A DNA stretch of 64,000 bases from Nitrosomonas sp. Nm33 (GTDB taxonomy: Bacteria; Pseudomonadota; Gammaproteobacteria; Burkholderiales; Nitrosomonadaceae): the NCBI RefSeq assembly GCF_900107265.1, contig NZ_FNPJ01000006.1:1-64000 (forward strand), in the 5' to 3' direction. The translations under genes were made by a program, and so were the position numbers. Under the pieces are notes generated by a model. The model was not told where the DNA came from. It did no database searches and saw only the letters and a program-made list of their open reading frames with translations. This document shows, in pieces, positions 48,366 to 57,521 of this stretch. Every line of letters starts with the position of its first letter. Position 1 is the stretch's first letter.

Positions 48366-49619
48366 TTATCTGTCTATTTCACCAAAAACAATATCTTGTG
48401 TACCTATAATCGCAACTAAATCAGCAATCATGTGACCACGTGACATTTCATCTATAGACGCTAAATGAGCAAATCCTGGTGCACGAATTTTTAAACGATA
48501 GGGTTTGTTAGCACCGTCAGAGATAATATAGATACCAAATTCTCCTTTGGGATGTTCAACTGCAGCATATACTTCGCCAGGTGGAACATGAATACCTTCA
48601 GTGAAAAGCTTGAAGTGATGAATCAATTCTTCCATGTTTTGTTTCATGGCCACACGCGAAGGAGGTGCAACCTTATGATTATCAGTTATAACTGGACCAG
48701 GATTGTGACGCAGCCATTCAATACATTGCTTGATAATCCGATTGGATTGCCGCATTTCTTCTATACGCACTAAATAGCGATCATAACAATCGCCATTGAC
48801 CCCTACCGGTATATCAAAATCAAGTTGGTCATAGACTTCATATGGCTGTTTCTTGCGCAAATCCCATGCCACTCCGGAACCACGCAGCATTGGACCCGTA
48901 AAACCCAAAGCTTTGGCGCGCTCCGGCGTAACTACACCAATATCTACTAATCTTTGTTTCCAGATACGATTATCAGTCAGGAGTGTTTCGTATTCATCGA
49001 CATATTTCGGAAAGCGATTAGTGAAATCTTCAATGAAATCGAGCAATGATCCCTGACGATTTTCATTTCTTTTTTTTGTTTCTTTTTCGTCATGAATTTG
49101 CGACACCTGATATTGAGGCATTGTATCAGGCAGATCTCGATATACGCCACCAGGTCGGTAATATGCTGCATGCATTCTGGCACCTGACACGGCTTCATAG
49201 CAATCCATTAAATCTTCTCTATCACGGAATGCATAGAGAAATACGGTCATTGCTCCCACATCTAGCGCATGCGCTCCTAGCCAGAGCAGATGATTCAATA
49301 TTCTCGTTATTTCATCAAACATGACCCGTATATACTGAGCTCGCAAAGGAACCTCGATTTGTAATAGCCGCTCAATTGCCATTACATACGCATGCTCATT
49401 TACCATCATGGAAACATAATCCAGTCGATCCATATAAGGTACTGACTGAATATAGGTCTTGTTTTCAGCTAATTTTTCTGTGGCACGATGTAGCAATCCA
49501 ATATGTGGATCTGCTCGCCTTATTACTTCACCATCTAATTCCATCACTAACCGTAAAACACCGTGTGCAGCAGGGTGTTGCGGTCCAAAATTCATGGTGT
49601 AATTACGTATTTCAGCCAT
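48366..49619 (-). CDS. nuoD: NADH-quinone oxidoreductase subunit D
   Basis: The 417-residue, 49-kDa-type subunit related to NiFe hydrogenase large chains lines the quinone site. It has [15 protein letters not shown] (loop with quinone-binding His), [14 protein letters not shown], and [21 protein letters not shown]. It is separate from nuoC, unlike the E. coli fusion. The arginine methylated in mitochondria by NDUFAF7 is on the homologous subunit; a MidA-type methyltransferase occurs at 20178. Confidence 0.97.
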   Translation of the reverse strand: MAEIRNYTMNFGPQHPAAHGVLRLVMELDGEVIRRADPHIGLLHRATEKLAENKTYIQSVPYMDRLDYVSMMVNEHAYVMAIERLLQIEVPLRAQYIRVMFDEITRILNHLLWLGAHALDVGAMTVFLYAFRDREDLMDCYEAVSGARMHAAYYRPGGVYRDLPDTMPQYQVSQIHDEKETKKRNENRQGSLLDFIEDFTNRFPKYVDEYETLLTDNRIWKQRLVDIGVVTPERAKALGFTGPMLRGSGVAWDLRKKQPYEVYDQLDFDIPVGVNGDCYDRYLVRIEEMRQSNRIIKQCIEWLRHNPGPVITDNHKVAPPSRVAMKQNMEELIHHFKLFTEGIHVPPGEVYAAVEHPKGEFGIYIISDGANKPYRLKIRAPGFAHLASIDEMSRGHMIADLVAIIGTQDIVFGEIDR

Positions 49620-49666
49620 ATCCTAAGCAATCCTAACATCAAAAAAGATATGTTTTGATTTCATGT

Positions 49667-50293
49667 TTAGTCGACCTTATTTTCTTCACCGTAATGATCC
49701 TCGCGGACGACATAAGGTGTTATCTCTCGAGGTTCTATTGTGAGGGGTTGATAAATAACTCGCTTCTGATCAGCATCGTAGCGCATTTCTACATATCCAG
49801 ATAACGGGAAATCCTTACGGAATGGATTACCAATAAAACCATAGTCAGTGAGGATTCTTCTTAAATCTGGATGATTGGAAAAAATGATACCGTAAAGATC
49901 AAATGCTTCACGCTCAAACCAATTGACTGCTGGCCAAATACCCATTACTGAATCGACCATCGGAAATTCATCATCATCGACAAATACTCTTACTCGTAAT
50001 CGATGATTGAGATTTACCGAAAGCAAGTGATACACAACGGCAAAACGCCTGTTTTGACGACCCTCTCCCGCAAAGGAATCATGAGTATAGGCAGAATAAT
50101 CCACACCACACAAATCAATGAGCGTATCAAAATTCAGTTCAGGGTGATCGCGCAACACTTTTGCCACATCCAACAAATCTTGTGATCGTACCAGAATGGT
50201 TATTTCATGTAAGCGCTGATTCAAGCTTACCAGTTTACTACCGAGCACGCTCTGCAAGGATGAAGAGAGTTTTTCCAAACGACTAATCGACAT
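49667..50293 (-). CDS. nuoC: NADH-quinone oxidoreductase subunit C
   Basis: The 208-residue, 30-kDa subunit has the family signature [49 protein letters not shown]. It scaffolds NuoD and NuoB in the quinone module. It lies 8 bp after nuoB. Confidence 0.96.
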   Translation of the reverse strand: MSISRLEKLSSSLQSVLGSKLVSLNQRLHEITILVRSQDLLDVAKVLRDHPELNFDTLIDLCGVDYSAYTHDSFAGEGRQNRRFAVVYHLLSVNLNHRLRVRVFVDDDEFPMVDSVMGIWPAVNWFEREAFDLYGIIFSNHPDLRRILTDYGFIGNPFRKDFPLSGYVEMRYDADQKRVIYQPLTIEPREITPYVVREDHYGEENKVD

Positions 50294-50301
50294 GTTAGAA
50301 C

Positions 50302-50775
50302 CTAGCGGGCAATAGTATTTGTTCTTTTGATTTTATTTTGGAGCTGAATGATTCCATAAAGGAGAGCCTCAGCAGTAGGCGGGCATCCTGGAACATAAAT
50401 ATCAACTGGCACAATCCGATCACATCCACGAACGACAGAATATGAATAGTGGTAGTAACCACCTCCATTTGCACAGGAGCCCATGGAAATAACCCAACGT
50501 GGCTCAGCCATCTGATCATAAACCTTACGTAATGCAGGAGCCATCTTGTTACATAGCGTTCCCGCTACAATCATTACGTCTGACTGTCTCGGACTAGGAC
50601 GAAAAACTATTCCAAATCGATCTAAGTCATATCGTGACGCCCCGGTCTGCATCATTTCCACTGCACAACAAGCAAGCCCAAAAGTCATTGGCCACATTGA
50701 TCCAGTACGACCCCAGTTAATTACAGAATCAAGACTAGTGGTTATAAATCCTTTATCTACTGTACCGTCCATCAT
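50302..50775 (-). CDS. nuoB: NADH-quinone oxidoreductase subunit B
   Basis: The 157-residue subunit carries terminal cluster N2. The tandem cysteines are in [12 protein letters not shown], with further ligands in [36 protein letters not shown]. It gives electrons to quinone. One base separates its start from the nuoA stop. Confidence 0.97.
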   Translation of the reverse strand: MMDGTVDKGFITTSLDSVINWGRTGSMWPMTFGLACCAVEMMQTGASRYDLDRFGIVFRPSPRQSDVMIVAGTLCNKMAPALRKVYDQMAEPRWVISMGSCANGGGYYHYSYSVVRGCDRIVPVDIYVPGCPPTAEALLYGIIQLQNKIKRTNTIAR

Positions 50776-50776
50776 A

Positions 50777-51145
50777 TCAATCCCACTCCAAGGCGCCTTT
50801 CATCCACTCGTAAATAAAACCTACAATAAGTATGCTGAGAAATACTAACATTGCAATAAAGCCAAACATACCAATTTCATTTAATACAACTGCCCAAGGG
50901 AAAAGGAATGCAATTTCCAGATCAAACAGAATAAATAATATTGCCACCAAATAATAGCGTACATCAAATTTTATACGCGCATCTTCAAACGCTTCAAAAC
51001 CACACTCGTAGGGTGACAATTTCTCACTATCGGGTCGATTGGGTGCAAACAACCAGCCTGCTAACATGGATAACGCACCCACTAATAACCCAACCAAAAT
51101 GAAAAGTAAAATTGGAAAATAATTACCAAGCATTGTATCTAGCAT
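50777..51145 (-). CDS. nuoA: NADH-quinone oxidoreductase subunit A
   Basis: The 122-residue, three-helix subunit contains [44 protein letters not shown], the characteristic NuoA segment including the TM1-2 loop Cys near the quinone site. It is the first nuo gene, 57 bp after the tRNA-Leu. Confidence 0.96.
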   Translation of the reverse strand: MLDTMLGNYFPILLFILVGLLVGALSMLAGWLFAPNRPDSEKLSPYECGFEAFEDARIKFDVRYYLVAILFILFDLEIAFLFPWAVVLNEIGMFGFIAMLVFLSILIVGFIYEWMKGALEWD

Positions 51146-51202
51146 AATTGTTATTCTCGTTATTTATTTACTTGCGTAACCACCAATCCTATTAGCATGA
51201 AA

Positions 51203-51287
51203 TGGTGCCGATGGCGAGACTCGAACTCGCACAGCTTTCGCCACCGCCCCCTCAAGACGGCGTGTCTACCAATTCCACCACATCGGC
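51203..51287 (-). tRNA. tRNA-Leu (anticodon GAG)
   Basis: On the minus strand a 7-bp acceptor stem (GCCGATG / CATCGGC) is followed by encoded ACCA. GTGGTGGAATTGGTAGACAC is the D-arm, CCGTC-TTGAGGG-GGCGG the anticodon arm with GAG, and a long variable arm and GTTCGAGTC T-loop complete a class II tRNA of 85 bases. It lies between secG and nuoA on the same strand and is probably processed from the common transcript. Confidence 0.95.
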
Positions 51288-51358
51288 CAATTATTTCCGA
51301 ACAAACAACAAAATTCACTCAATATAGAGATTAAATCCAATTACAAACAACATATTAA

Positions 51359-51730
51359 TTATTCCGGTATTTCCCTGGCCTTAGAGGCTTTATCATCTAC
51401 TGGTATTTCAGAAGAAGGTTTCGCATCTGTTGTTTTTTCAGCATCTTTCACTTCAGCAGAGTCCACTTCAAAATGTTTCATTACACTGGCACTTTCAGTT
51501 CCACTACCAGAAAAATAAGCAAGTGATAAACTAGTGATAAAAAATACTGCAGCTGCCAAAGCAGTTGTTCGGCTCAAAAAATTAGCTGAACCACTCGCAC
51601 CAAAAAGACTTCCAGCCGAGCCACTGCCAAATGCAGCTCCCATATCTGCGCCTTTTCCATGCTGCAATAAAACCAAAACAACAACTACCAACGCTGCCAC
51701 CAGATGTACCGACCAAACTATTGTTTCCAT
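51359..51730 (-). CDS. secG: Preprotein translocase subunit SecG
   Basis: The 123-residue protein has two membrane helices (about residues 4-24 and 52-72). The conserved [34 protein letters not shown] stretch lies between them. It aids SecYE protein export. The C-terminal 45 residues are acidic and low in complexity, as is common in betaproteobacteria. It is 17 bp after tpiA. Confidence 0.94.
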   Translation of the reverse strand: METIVWSVHLVAALVVVVLVLLQHGKGADMGAAFGSGSAGSLFGASGSANFLSRTTALAAAVFFITSLSLAYFSGSGTESASVMKHFEVDSAEVKDAEKTTDAKPSSEIPVDDKASKAREIPE

Positions 51731-51747
51731 TTTTTACTCTTTAAAAA

Positions 51748-52503
51748 TCATTGCTGTGCGGCTGAACAGATTGAAATAAACTCATTAGCAATCAACGAAG
51801 CACCTCCTATCAATCCTCCATCGATATCAGGCATTGCAAATAAATCACTGGCATTACTCGCTTTTACACTTCCTCCATAAAGAATCTGCAAGTTATCTGC
51901 CACTTCTGTGTTTTGCTTAGCTATCTTGCTGCGTATGAACGCATGGACACTCTGAGCTTGCGCAGGAGTAGCCGTTCTGCCCGTACCAATTGCCCATATA
52001 GGCTCATAAGCAATAACTGATTGCGTTAACGAATTAATACCCGTTAATTTAATCACTGCATCGAGCTGTTCTTCTATCACTCGTTCCGTTTCATCAATCT
52101 CACGTTGCGCCAATGTCTCACCGACACATAAAATAGGTATCAAACCAGCGCTCTGGGCTTTCTTAAACTTCTCGGCCACGGTATGGTTATCCTCACCAAA
52201 TAAAGACCGTCTCTCGGAATGTCCAACAATCACATAACGACAGGCAAAATCCAGCAACATTTCTACTGCTACTTCACCTGTGTAAGCACCTAAATCAAAT
52301 TGGCTGACATTCTGCGCACCCCAAAATATATGAGTATCTTTCAGAGCAAGCTGCACCGCTGGTATATAAGGATATGGCGCACAAACTGCACATATAACAT
52401 TCCGTAACTCTTTAGTCCCTGGAATGATTGCATTGAGCAACTCCTGGTTCTGAACAAAATTACCATTCATTTTCCAGTTACCAACAACCAACTTTGTGCG
52501 CAT
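51748..52503 (-). CDS. tpiA: Triosephosphate isomerase
   Basis: The 251-residue TIM barrel has VVGNWKMNG (catalytic Lys), VIVGHSERRSLFGE (His), the AYEPIWAIGTGRTATPAQA loop 6 with catalytic Glu, and LYGGSVKASNASDLF. It interconverts dihydroxyacetone phosphate and glyceraldehyde 3-phosphate. It is the first gene of the tpiA-secG-tRNA-nuo block, downstream of the promoter at 52658-52685. Confidence 0.96.
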   Translation of the reverse strand: MRTKLVVGNWKMNGNFVQNQELLNAIIPGTKELRNVICAVCAPYPYIPAVQLALKDTHIFWGAQNVSQFDLGAYTGEVAVEMLLDFACRYVIVGHSERRSLFGEDNHTVAEKFKKAQSAGLIPILCVGETLAQREIDETERVIEEQLDAVIKLTGINSLTQSVIAYEPIWAIGTGRTATPAQAQSVHAFIRSKIAKQNTEVADNLQILYGGSVKASNASDLFAMPDIDGGLIGGASLIANEFISICSAAQQ

Positions 52504-52657
52504 CCTCTTATCCTTTAGTATCAGAACAAGAAATGCTACTCGGGAATAAGCACTGCGTCAATCTCTTGACACACTATGAGTTAAGCAATTTGACCAGTTA
52601 AAATGGATGATTTCTTCACTAAATACGTAATTCACAGAGATAACTACTTGAAGATAG

Positions 52658-52685
52658 ATTATATTTTGACAATGTAATTTGTCAA
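52658..52685 (-). promoter_or_regulatory. Sigma-70 promoter for tpiA-secG-nuo
   Basis: On the minus strand TTGACA (52680-52685) and TATAAT (52658-52663) are both perfect consensus boxes, with a 16-bp spacer. It lies about 155 bp upstream of the tpiA start, leaving a long leader. It is the only strong promoter I see upstream of the operon. Confidence 0.7.
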
Positions 52686-52773
52686 TCCTGAGCAATACTG
52701 ACATTGTATGGAAACAATGTTGTGTTTGTATTAATTTTTTTTTCAACAATTAAAGCTTATTCAAATTAATTTT

Positions 52774-52810
52774 ACCTGGATATTTCGCTAGATTGGTGAA
52801 ATATCCAGGT
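52774..52810. terminator. 13-bp inverted repeat between sulfotransferase and tpiA
   Basis: ACCTGGATATTTC / GAAATATCCAGGT form a perfect 13-bp stem with an 11-base loop. It lies 94 bp downstream of the sulfotransferase stop (minus strand). No T-run follows on either strand, so it may be a terminator or a small element remnant. The rest of the 52504-52903 gap holds the tpiA promoter only. Confidence 0.4.
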
Positions 52811-52903
52811 TAAGCGCAATAACATGATCGTAATTTACCAAAGGTCGCAGCCTTTACCACTGTCTCAAGAAGCACTCACCACCTGGAGTAGGATTCTAAT
52901 TAA

Positions 52904-53824
52904 TTAGATCGTGCCACCATTTCCGAGCCATTCACGACACTCAGGGGTGAGTGCTCGATCACAAGCAGCTTCATAGAGACTCATCTCCTTGTCAGAAAGA
53001 ACATCACGCCAGCGACCATTTGTTCCCTTATGAAGAAAAGTTTGCGCTCCGCCCTTCCAGAAATGACCACCCCCTGGCGCATACAACTCCCCCTGGCGTT
53101 TCATCTCCGCAAAGGAAACAGCCTTGATAATGTCCACCCAGGCATTCTCAGGCACATCGATTTCCAGAAATGCGGCCATGCGACGAACCTCTCGTTCGGT
53201 ATTTTCGAGCATGTCGTTGTAGTGGAATAGCTGAATGTTAGGAAGGTAACGAAAATTCCACCAAGACTGTACATTGGAAAGATGCGACCAGTACGGCCAG
53301 CCATCGGTTTCCCATTCGAACGAACCGCGCGTTATCCAATTCTGCCAGAAAGTATGGATATCATCTGGTGGACGCGGCAACTCATCACCCGCACGGCCAG
53401 GCAGCATATTCATCAACGTAAAGAACTCATCCTTCATACCCTTATAGTGATTCCATAACGACATGAAAACATCCCGCGCATCACGGGCAATGTAAAGGTA
53501 CTTGATCTTCTCGTTATAAAACATACCGTCGAGCGGCAAATGCGTCTTGATGAAGCGACGGTGCGTCTGTGTTTTCAGTCTATTCAAAATCACTTCAAGC
53601 GGCATAATTCGCATATCCAGCCATGGCGACATTTCCGCCGGTGCAGCCGGGAAATTTCCATCTGGAAAAAGAAGATGTGCGACAATAGCCTGAGTCCAGG
53701 TCGTGCCCGCCTTGTATGATGTTGCCACGATGATGTCATCGTCGCGCGACTCGAAATAATCCCAACGGGTACTGTCAAAATGATGATTCTGGTAGATACG
53801 GGAGCGCTTTGGTAAAGTTGGCAT
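52904..53824 (-). CDS. Cytosolic-type (SULT) sulfotransferase
   Basis: The 306-residue protein has the PAPS 5'-phosphosulfate loop TSYKAGTTWTQ (K38, residues 36-44) and catalytic His in KTHLPLDG (H95). The 3'-phosphate site is YIARDARDVFMSLWNHY (114-122), and HKGTNGRWRD near the C-terminus matches the RKGxxGDWK dimer/PAPS motif. It transfers sulfate from PAPS to an alcohol or phenol; the acceptor is unknown. The soluble SULT type is unusual for bacteria and suggests horizontal gain. Neighbours give no pathway clue. Confidence 0.88.
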   Translation of the reverse strand: MPTLPKRSRIYQNHHFDSTRWDYFESRDDDIIVATSYKAGTTWTQAIVAHLLFPDGNFPAAPAEMSPWLDMRIMPLEVILNRLKTQTHRRFIKTHLPLDGMFYNEKIKYLYIARDARDVFMSLWNHYKGMKDEFFTLMNMLPGRAGDELPRPPDDIHTFWQNWITRGSFEWETDGWPYWSHLSNVQSWWNFRYLPNIQLFHYNDMLENTEREVRRMAAFLEIDVPENAWVDIIKAVSFAEMKRQGELYAPGGGHFWKGGAQTFLHKGTNGRWRDVLSDKEMSLYEAACDRALTPECREWLGNGGTI

Positions 53825-54109
53825 CTTTGTAACCTGTTTTGAAATGATTTGCTGTTAGCCTATATAGAAGCACTTTGTATTTGACAAGCGTGCAGGAGTA
53901 AAAATAAATTTGTTCTTACGTATCTTGCATATTTTGTATGAGCCATTTAAGGAGCGCTCCATCTGAATAAAATGATGCGGTTAAGCCTCTCCTCTACTTG
54001 ATTGCCGGTACATGGATCACGCGTCAGTCAAGTTGGTTCTCAACAACTTGATTATGTCGTAAATGAGGTATTGTAAGAAACTCATTATTTAAGAACCATG
54101 TTATGCAAC
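53825..54109. other. Gap between sulfotransferase and HNH nuclease
   Basis: 285 bp without a credible gene. A small inverted repeat, CAAGTTG-gttctcaa-CAACTTG, lies at about 54029-54050. The minus-strand sulfotransferase promoter should be near 53830-53900, but I see no clear box pair. Confidence 0.4.
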
Positions 54110-54781
54110 TTACTGAGACACATGATGATTGCTCTTTCCCTGATTGCAGGCAAAACACAGGGTCTGAAGATTATCTATTACTGTCTCTCCGCCTTTTGAC
54201 CATGGCACAATGTGATCAACCTCGAGCTGTATACCAGGAGTAATAGCGGGAGATACACCGCATGCACAACATCTAAAGTTATCGCGTTGTAGTACCTTAA
54301 AACGGAGTCTTAGATTTATGGAACGAGAAGTGCTGCGGTGTTGTAAAAGTTGAATATCATTTGCTCTTGAAAATGGCGTAGATATTTCCTTAGTGTTGAT
54401 ATACTCTACAAACGCTTCAAGTGCTTTTCTCCAAGAGCCAAACCGCTGCTCATACGGTTTGGCTGAATAGTAACAGTGGGGTCGCTGAATTTCCGAATAG
54501 CTTGGCTGCCGCCCAAGCTTTATCCATAAATCATAGATAGCTGCAAACAGCTTCTGATCAGGAATGTTTCGTTCGACGAACTTTTCAAGACCAGCCTTTT
54601 CAATCGCGGTATTCCATGATCCGAATCGGCGAATAACGGTGGTAACACCATATTTCCCGAATTCCTTGTAAGTTCGCTGCTTCAAGCAAATATCGGCATG
54701 CTCTTGAGCAACGCATTGAAGATCGCTCAACAAATCCTCATCAGCGATACTCTTTCGGTCATGACTTAGTTTAAATTGCAT
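54110..54781 (-). CDS. HNH endonuclease with homing-associated repeats
   Basis: 223 residues. Two repeats of the homing-endonuclease-associated (HNHR) type lie at about residues 38-70 (TYKEFGKYGVTTVIRRFGSW) and 90-130 (LGRQPSYSEIQRPHCYYSAK...RFGSWRKALEAF). A C-terminal HNH domain (about 155-215) has CCACG, LEVDHIVPWSKGGETVIDNL and CFACNQGKS, giving the zinc Cys pairs and the catalytic His. Such proteins cut DNA; targets are unknown. It is probably a mobile or selfish gene. The gap 54782-54926 holds nothing recognised. Confidence 0.85.
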   Translation of the reverse strand: MQFKLSHDRKSIADEDLLSDLQCVAQEHADICLKQRTYKEFGKYGVTTVIRRFGSWNTAIEKAGLEKFVERNIPDQKLFAAIYDLWIKLGRQPSYSEIQRPHCYYSAKPYEQRFGSWRKALEAFVEYINTKEISTPFSRANDIQLLQHRSTSRSINLRLRFKVLQRDNFRCCACGVSPAITPGIQLEVDHIVPWSKGGETVIDNLQTLCFACNQGKSNHHVSQ

Positions 54782-54926
54782 TACTTATTTGCCATAGAAC
54801 TAAAATTCTGCTTCCGAGATTAATGTGATCTATTGCATCACCAATAATACGGTAAGAGCCATAATATCGAGTGGCTTATGTTTATACTTAATAGCCGATC
54901 AGTAGTTTAGCTTTCAACTAACCCAA

Positions 54927-55349
54927 TCATCCCTGCGGTACCACCCTTGGCCGCCGATTTTCATCGATAGCCACGTAAGTCAGCACCGCTTCGGTCACTT
55001 TGATGCAAATCTCTTCCCCACCTTCCCGTGCTCCGCGTTGCGCGTAAACCGATACAGCGACAGTAATCGAAGTACGTCCTATCTTGATGATATTGGCGTA
55101 GAAGCTGACGATATCGCCCACAAACACGGGTTGTTTAAATACAAAAGAATTAACAGCTACTGTTGCGACGCGCCCTCGTGCTCGCCGGATGGCGGGAATA
55201 CTACCTGCAGTATCGACTTGCGACATGATCCAGCCACCGAAAATATCACCCGCATAATTGGTATCCGATGGCATCGGTACCGTACGCAATATGGGTTGAC
55301 CTTCTGGCAAGGGAACGTGTAGTGCAGAATCATACGGAATGTTAAGCAT
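54927..55349 (-). CDS. Acyl-CoA thioesterase, YciA type
   Basis: The 140-residue hotdog-fold protein has TNYAGDIFGGWIMSQVDTAG, containing the catalytic Asp of the YciA/BACH family, and VFVGDIVSFYANIIKIGRTSITVAV. It hydrolyses acyl-CoAs and may limit acyl-CoA build-up from the neighbouring ligase and dehydrogenase. It lies 48 bp after the ligase gene on the same strand. Confidence 0.87.
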   Translation of the reverse strand: MLNIPYDSALHVPLPEGQPILRTVPMPSDTNYAGDIFGGWIMSQVDTAGSIPAIRRARGRVATVAVNSFVFKQPVFVGDIVSFYANIIKIGRTSITVAVSVYAQRGAREGGEEICIKVTEAVLTYVAIDENRRPRVVPQG

Positions 55350-55397
55350 TGTCGGCTTATAACCAATTAGAGGTAATTCAAAGATAGTTCATTTTTG

Positions 55398-57224
55398 TCA
55401 GTGCCCAGCATATAAACGCGCTATCTCAGTTTTATAGCGTTCCAGAATTTTTGACCGCTTTAATTTCAAGGTAGGTGTCAGCATTTCATTCGCCACTGTC
55501 CACGGCTCAGGGATTAAAGCCACACGATATATTTTGGCATACCCTGGAAATTCACGGATTTGCCGGCTAATTACCTCCAGCACGATTTCTTCTGCTTGCT
55601 CATTTTTCGTCATTTGCTGCGAGTCCGCTGGCACTTGACACTGTGCAGCAACACTTTCCCAGCCACGCTTGCTCAATACTACCAATGCACTCAAATAAGA
55701 GCGCCCTTCGCCAATGATCATGGCTTGCTCGAACATCGGATCCCGCAGAATAGCGGCTTCCATATCGGTTGGCGACACCTTTTCACCCGTCGAGGTCACG
55801 ATAATATCTTTTAGCCGCCCAGTAATCGTGATGCGTCCTTGTTCATCGATACTGGCAATATCTCCCGTATTCAACCAGCCGTCATCAGAGATGATAGCCC
55901 GCGTCGCTTCTAGATTGTTCCAGTAGCCGAGCATGACATTAGGGCCGCGAATCAGCAAGGCACCGTGCTCACCGAGTTTGACTTCCACTCCGGAGATAGG
56001 TAAACCAACACTCGAGGGCAAGTTATTATCAAGACGATTGGCACAAACCACCGGACTGGTTTCCGTCATGCCGTAACCTTGCAATATCGGTAATCCTAAG
56101 CCAATGAAAACACGTGAAATTTCAGGTAAGAGTGCTGCCCCTCCGCTCATCGCCTGCCGTAAACGCCCCCCCAGTTTATCCATCAATTTCCGTGCCACCA
56201 GCTTATCCAGCAATGGCCATAGCAAATGAGACAAATGCCAGGAATCACGCCCTTGCTGATGTTCAAATCGACTGTAACCCACTTCTACTGCCGAATCGAA
56301 TAATTTTCTAGCCAGCGCTGATCCCTCATCCAGTTTAGCGCGTATGCCTGCATACACTCTCTCATAGATGCGTGGTACCGAAACAAGGACGGTTGGGCGA
56401 ATCGTGAGTAAATCCTCTTGTAACTGCTGAATCGAGCGGGCATAAGCGATGGTGGCACCACACATCATGGGCACATAATAACCAGCAGTACGCTCTAATG
56501 TATGCGACAGGGGCAAAAACGAAAGCAGCAAATCATCGGGTGTTATGGTTACGACCTGAGCAGAAGCATAGGCGTTGGTCAGGATATTATGATGATTGAG
56601 CATCACTCCTTTGGGACGCCCTGTTGTGCCTGAGGTATAGATGATCGTCGCTAGTGCATGCGGATCGTTGTTCAGATGCTGGGTATCTCCCGCCTGCTCC
56701 GGCAACCACTTACTCAGCGCAATGACCCGATCATCTTTTACTTGAAGCGCTTCCTGCTCGGATAAAGTCATGATCACGATGCGTGATAACTCGTTGAGCT
56801 GATCTTTTACTGGAGAAAATGCTTCCCATTGCGCCAGTTTCTCCACCAACAACAGTTTGACGCCCGCATCCTGCAAGCAATAGACTGCATTCTCAGCACG
56901 ATCTTCGGTATAAAGCGGCACTACCACCAAACCCAGTCCGATGGCTGCCTGTTCGAACATCACCCACTGTGGACAATTTCTCGACATTACCGCGACCCGA
57001 TCACCAGGAGACAAATTTCCACGCGACATGGCAGTTTGCCAACGTGCCACTCCTTGCGCCATCTCAGCCCAGGTGTAATCACACCATTTCTCAGTCTCGA
57101 CATTAAAATCGCGATACGCCACTAATTGAGGTGAACGACGCACTCGCTCTCTGAACAAACCATCCAGTGTTTTAGCAACTTCTACCGGAATGACATCTGC
57201 CTTGCTGTGCTGATGATTTGTCAC
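55398..57224 (-). CDS. Long-chain acyl-CoA ligase (AMP-forming)
   Basis: The 608-residue adenylate-forming enzyme has the P-loop IIYTSGTTGRPKGVMLNH (about residues 193-210), GYGMTETSPVV (A5), WLNTGDIASIDEQGRITITGRLKDIIV (A7-A8) and a C-terminal MLTPTLKLKR block with the catalytic Lys. It activates fatty acids to acyl-CoA for beta-oxidation or membrane-lipid remodelling. It lies between YciA and the acyl-CoA dehydrogenase, with a rep-B element upstream. Confidence 0.9.
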   Translation of the reverse strand: MTNHQHSKADVIPVEVAKTLDGLFRERVRRSPQLVAYRDFNVETEKWCDYTWAEMAQGVARWQTAMSRGNLSPGDRVAVMSRNCPQWVMFEQAAIGLGLVVVPLYTEDRAENAVYCLQDAGVKLLLVEKLAQWEAFSPVKDQLNELSRIVIMTLSEQEALQVKDDRVIALSKWLPEQAGDTQHLNNDPHALATIIYTSGTTGRPKGVMLNHHNILTNAYASAQVVTITPDDLLLSFLPLSHTLERTAGYYVPMMCGATIAYARSIQQLQEDLLTIRPTVLVSVPRIYERVYAGIRAKLDEGSALARKLFDSAVEVGYSRFEHQQGRDSWHLSHLLWPLLDKLVARKLMDKLGGRLRQAMSGGAALLPEISRVFIGLGLPILQGYGMTETSPVVCANRLDNNLPSSVGLPISGVEVKLGEHGALLIRGPNVMLGYWNNLEATRAIISDDGWLNTGDIASIDEQGRITITGRLKDIIVTSTGEKVSPTDMEAAILRDPMFEQAMIIGEGRSYLSALVVLSKRGWESVAAQCQVPADSQQMTKNEQAEEIVLEVISRQIREFPGYAKIYRVALIPEPWTVANEMLTPTLKLKRSKILERYKTEIARLYAGH

Positions 57225-57281
57225 GTTTTCTCCCTGTTTATATTGACAACACTGTTCGTAAAAATCCTGCCCTATTATTAT

Positions 57282-57513
57282 CCCAGGTTCCTCAGATGAT
57301 CGCTCGTTCTGGTGTTAACATTATGAATAAATAAACTTTCCTATAATTTCATTCTCATCTTCCGGGTGTTTCCGTGCCGGGACAGATTGCACGATTTTGC
57401 AAGCACATGATTGCGTTGCAACTCCTTGGAATGGAGCAACTATTCCGCGTCGTTGCGCCTTGCCCTGCACTCGCAAAACCACACACCCATCTCGCCCCAC
57501 TGAAAAATTTAGG
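57282..57513. repeat. rep-B element between acyl-CoA genes
   Basis: About 232 bp, homologous throughout to 18498-18732 (for example GATTTTGCAAGCACATG and TTGCAACTCCTTGGAATGGA), with decayed ends (CCCAGGTTCCTCAGATG against CTGAAAAATTTAGG). It ends 8 bp before the stop codon of the acyl-CoA dehydrogenase gene and so separates it from the ligase gene. Confidence 0.83.
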
Positions 57514-57521
57514 ATTATTTT

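Noticed and set aside
49046-49324. Plus-strand open frames throughout the nuo region
   Set aside because: They are antisense shadows of well-conserved complex I genes.
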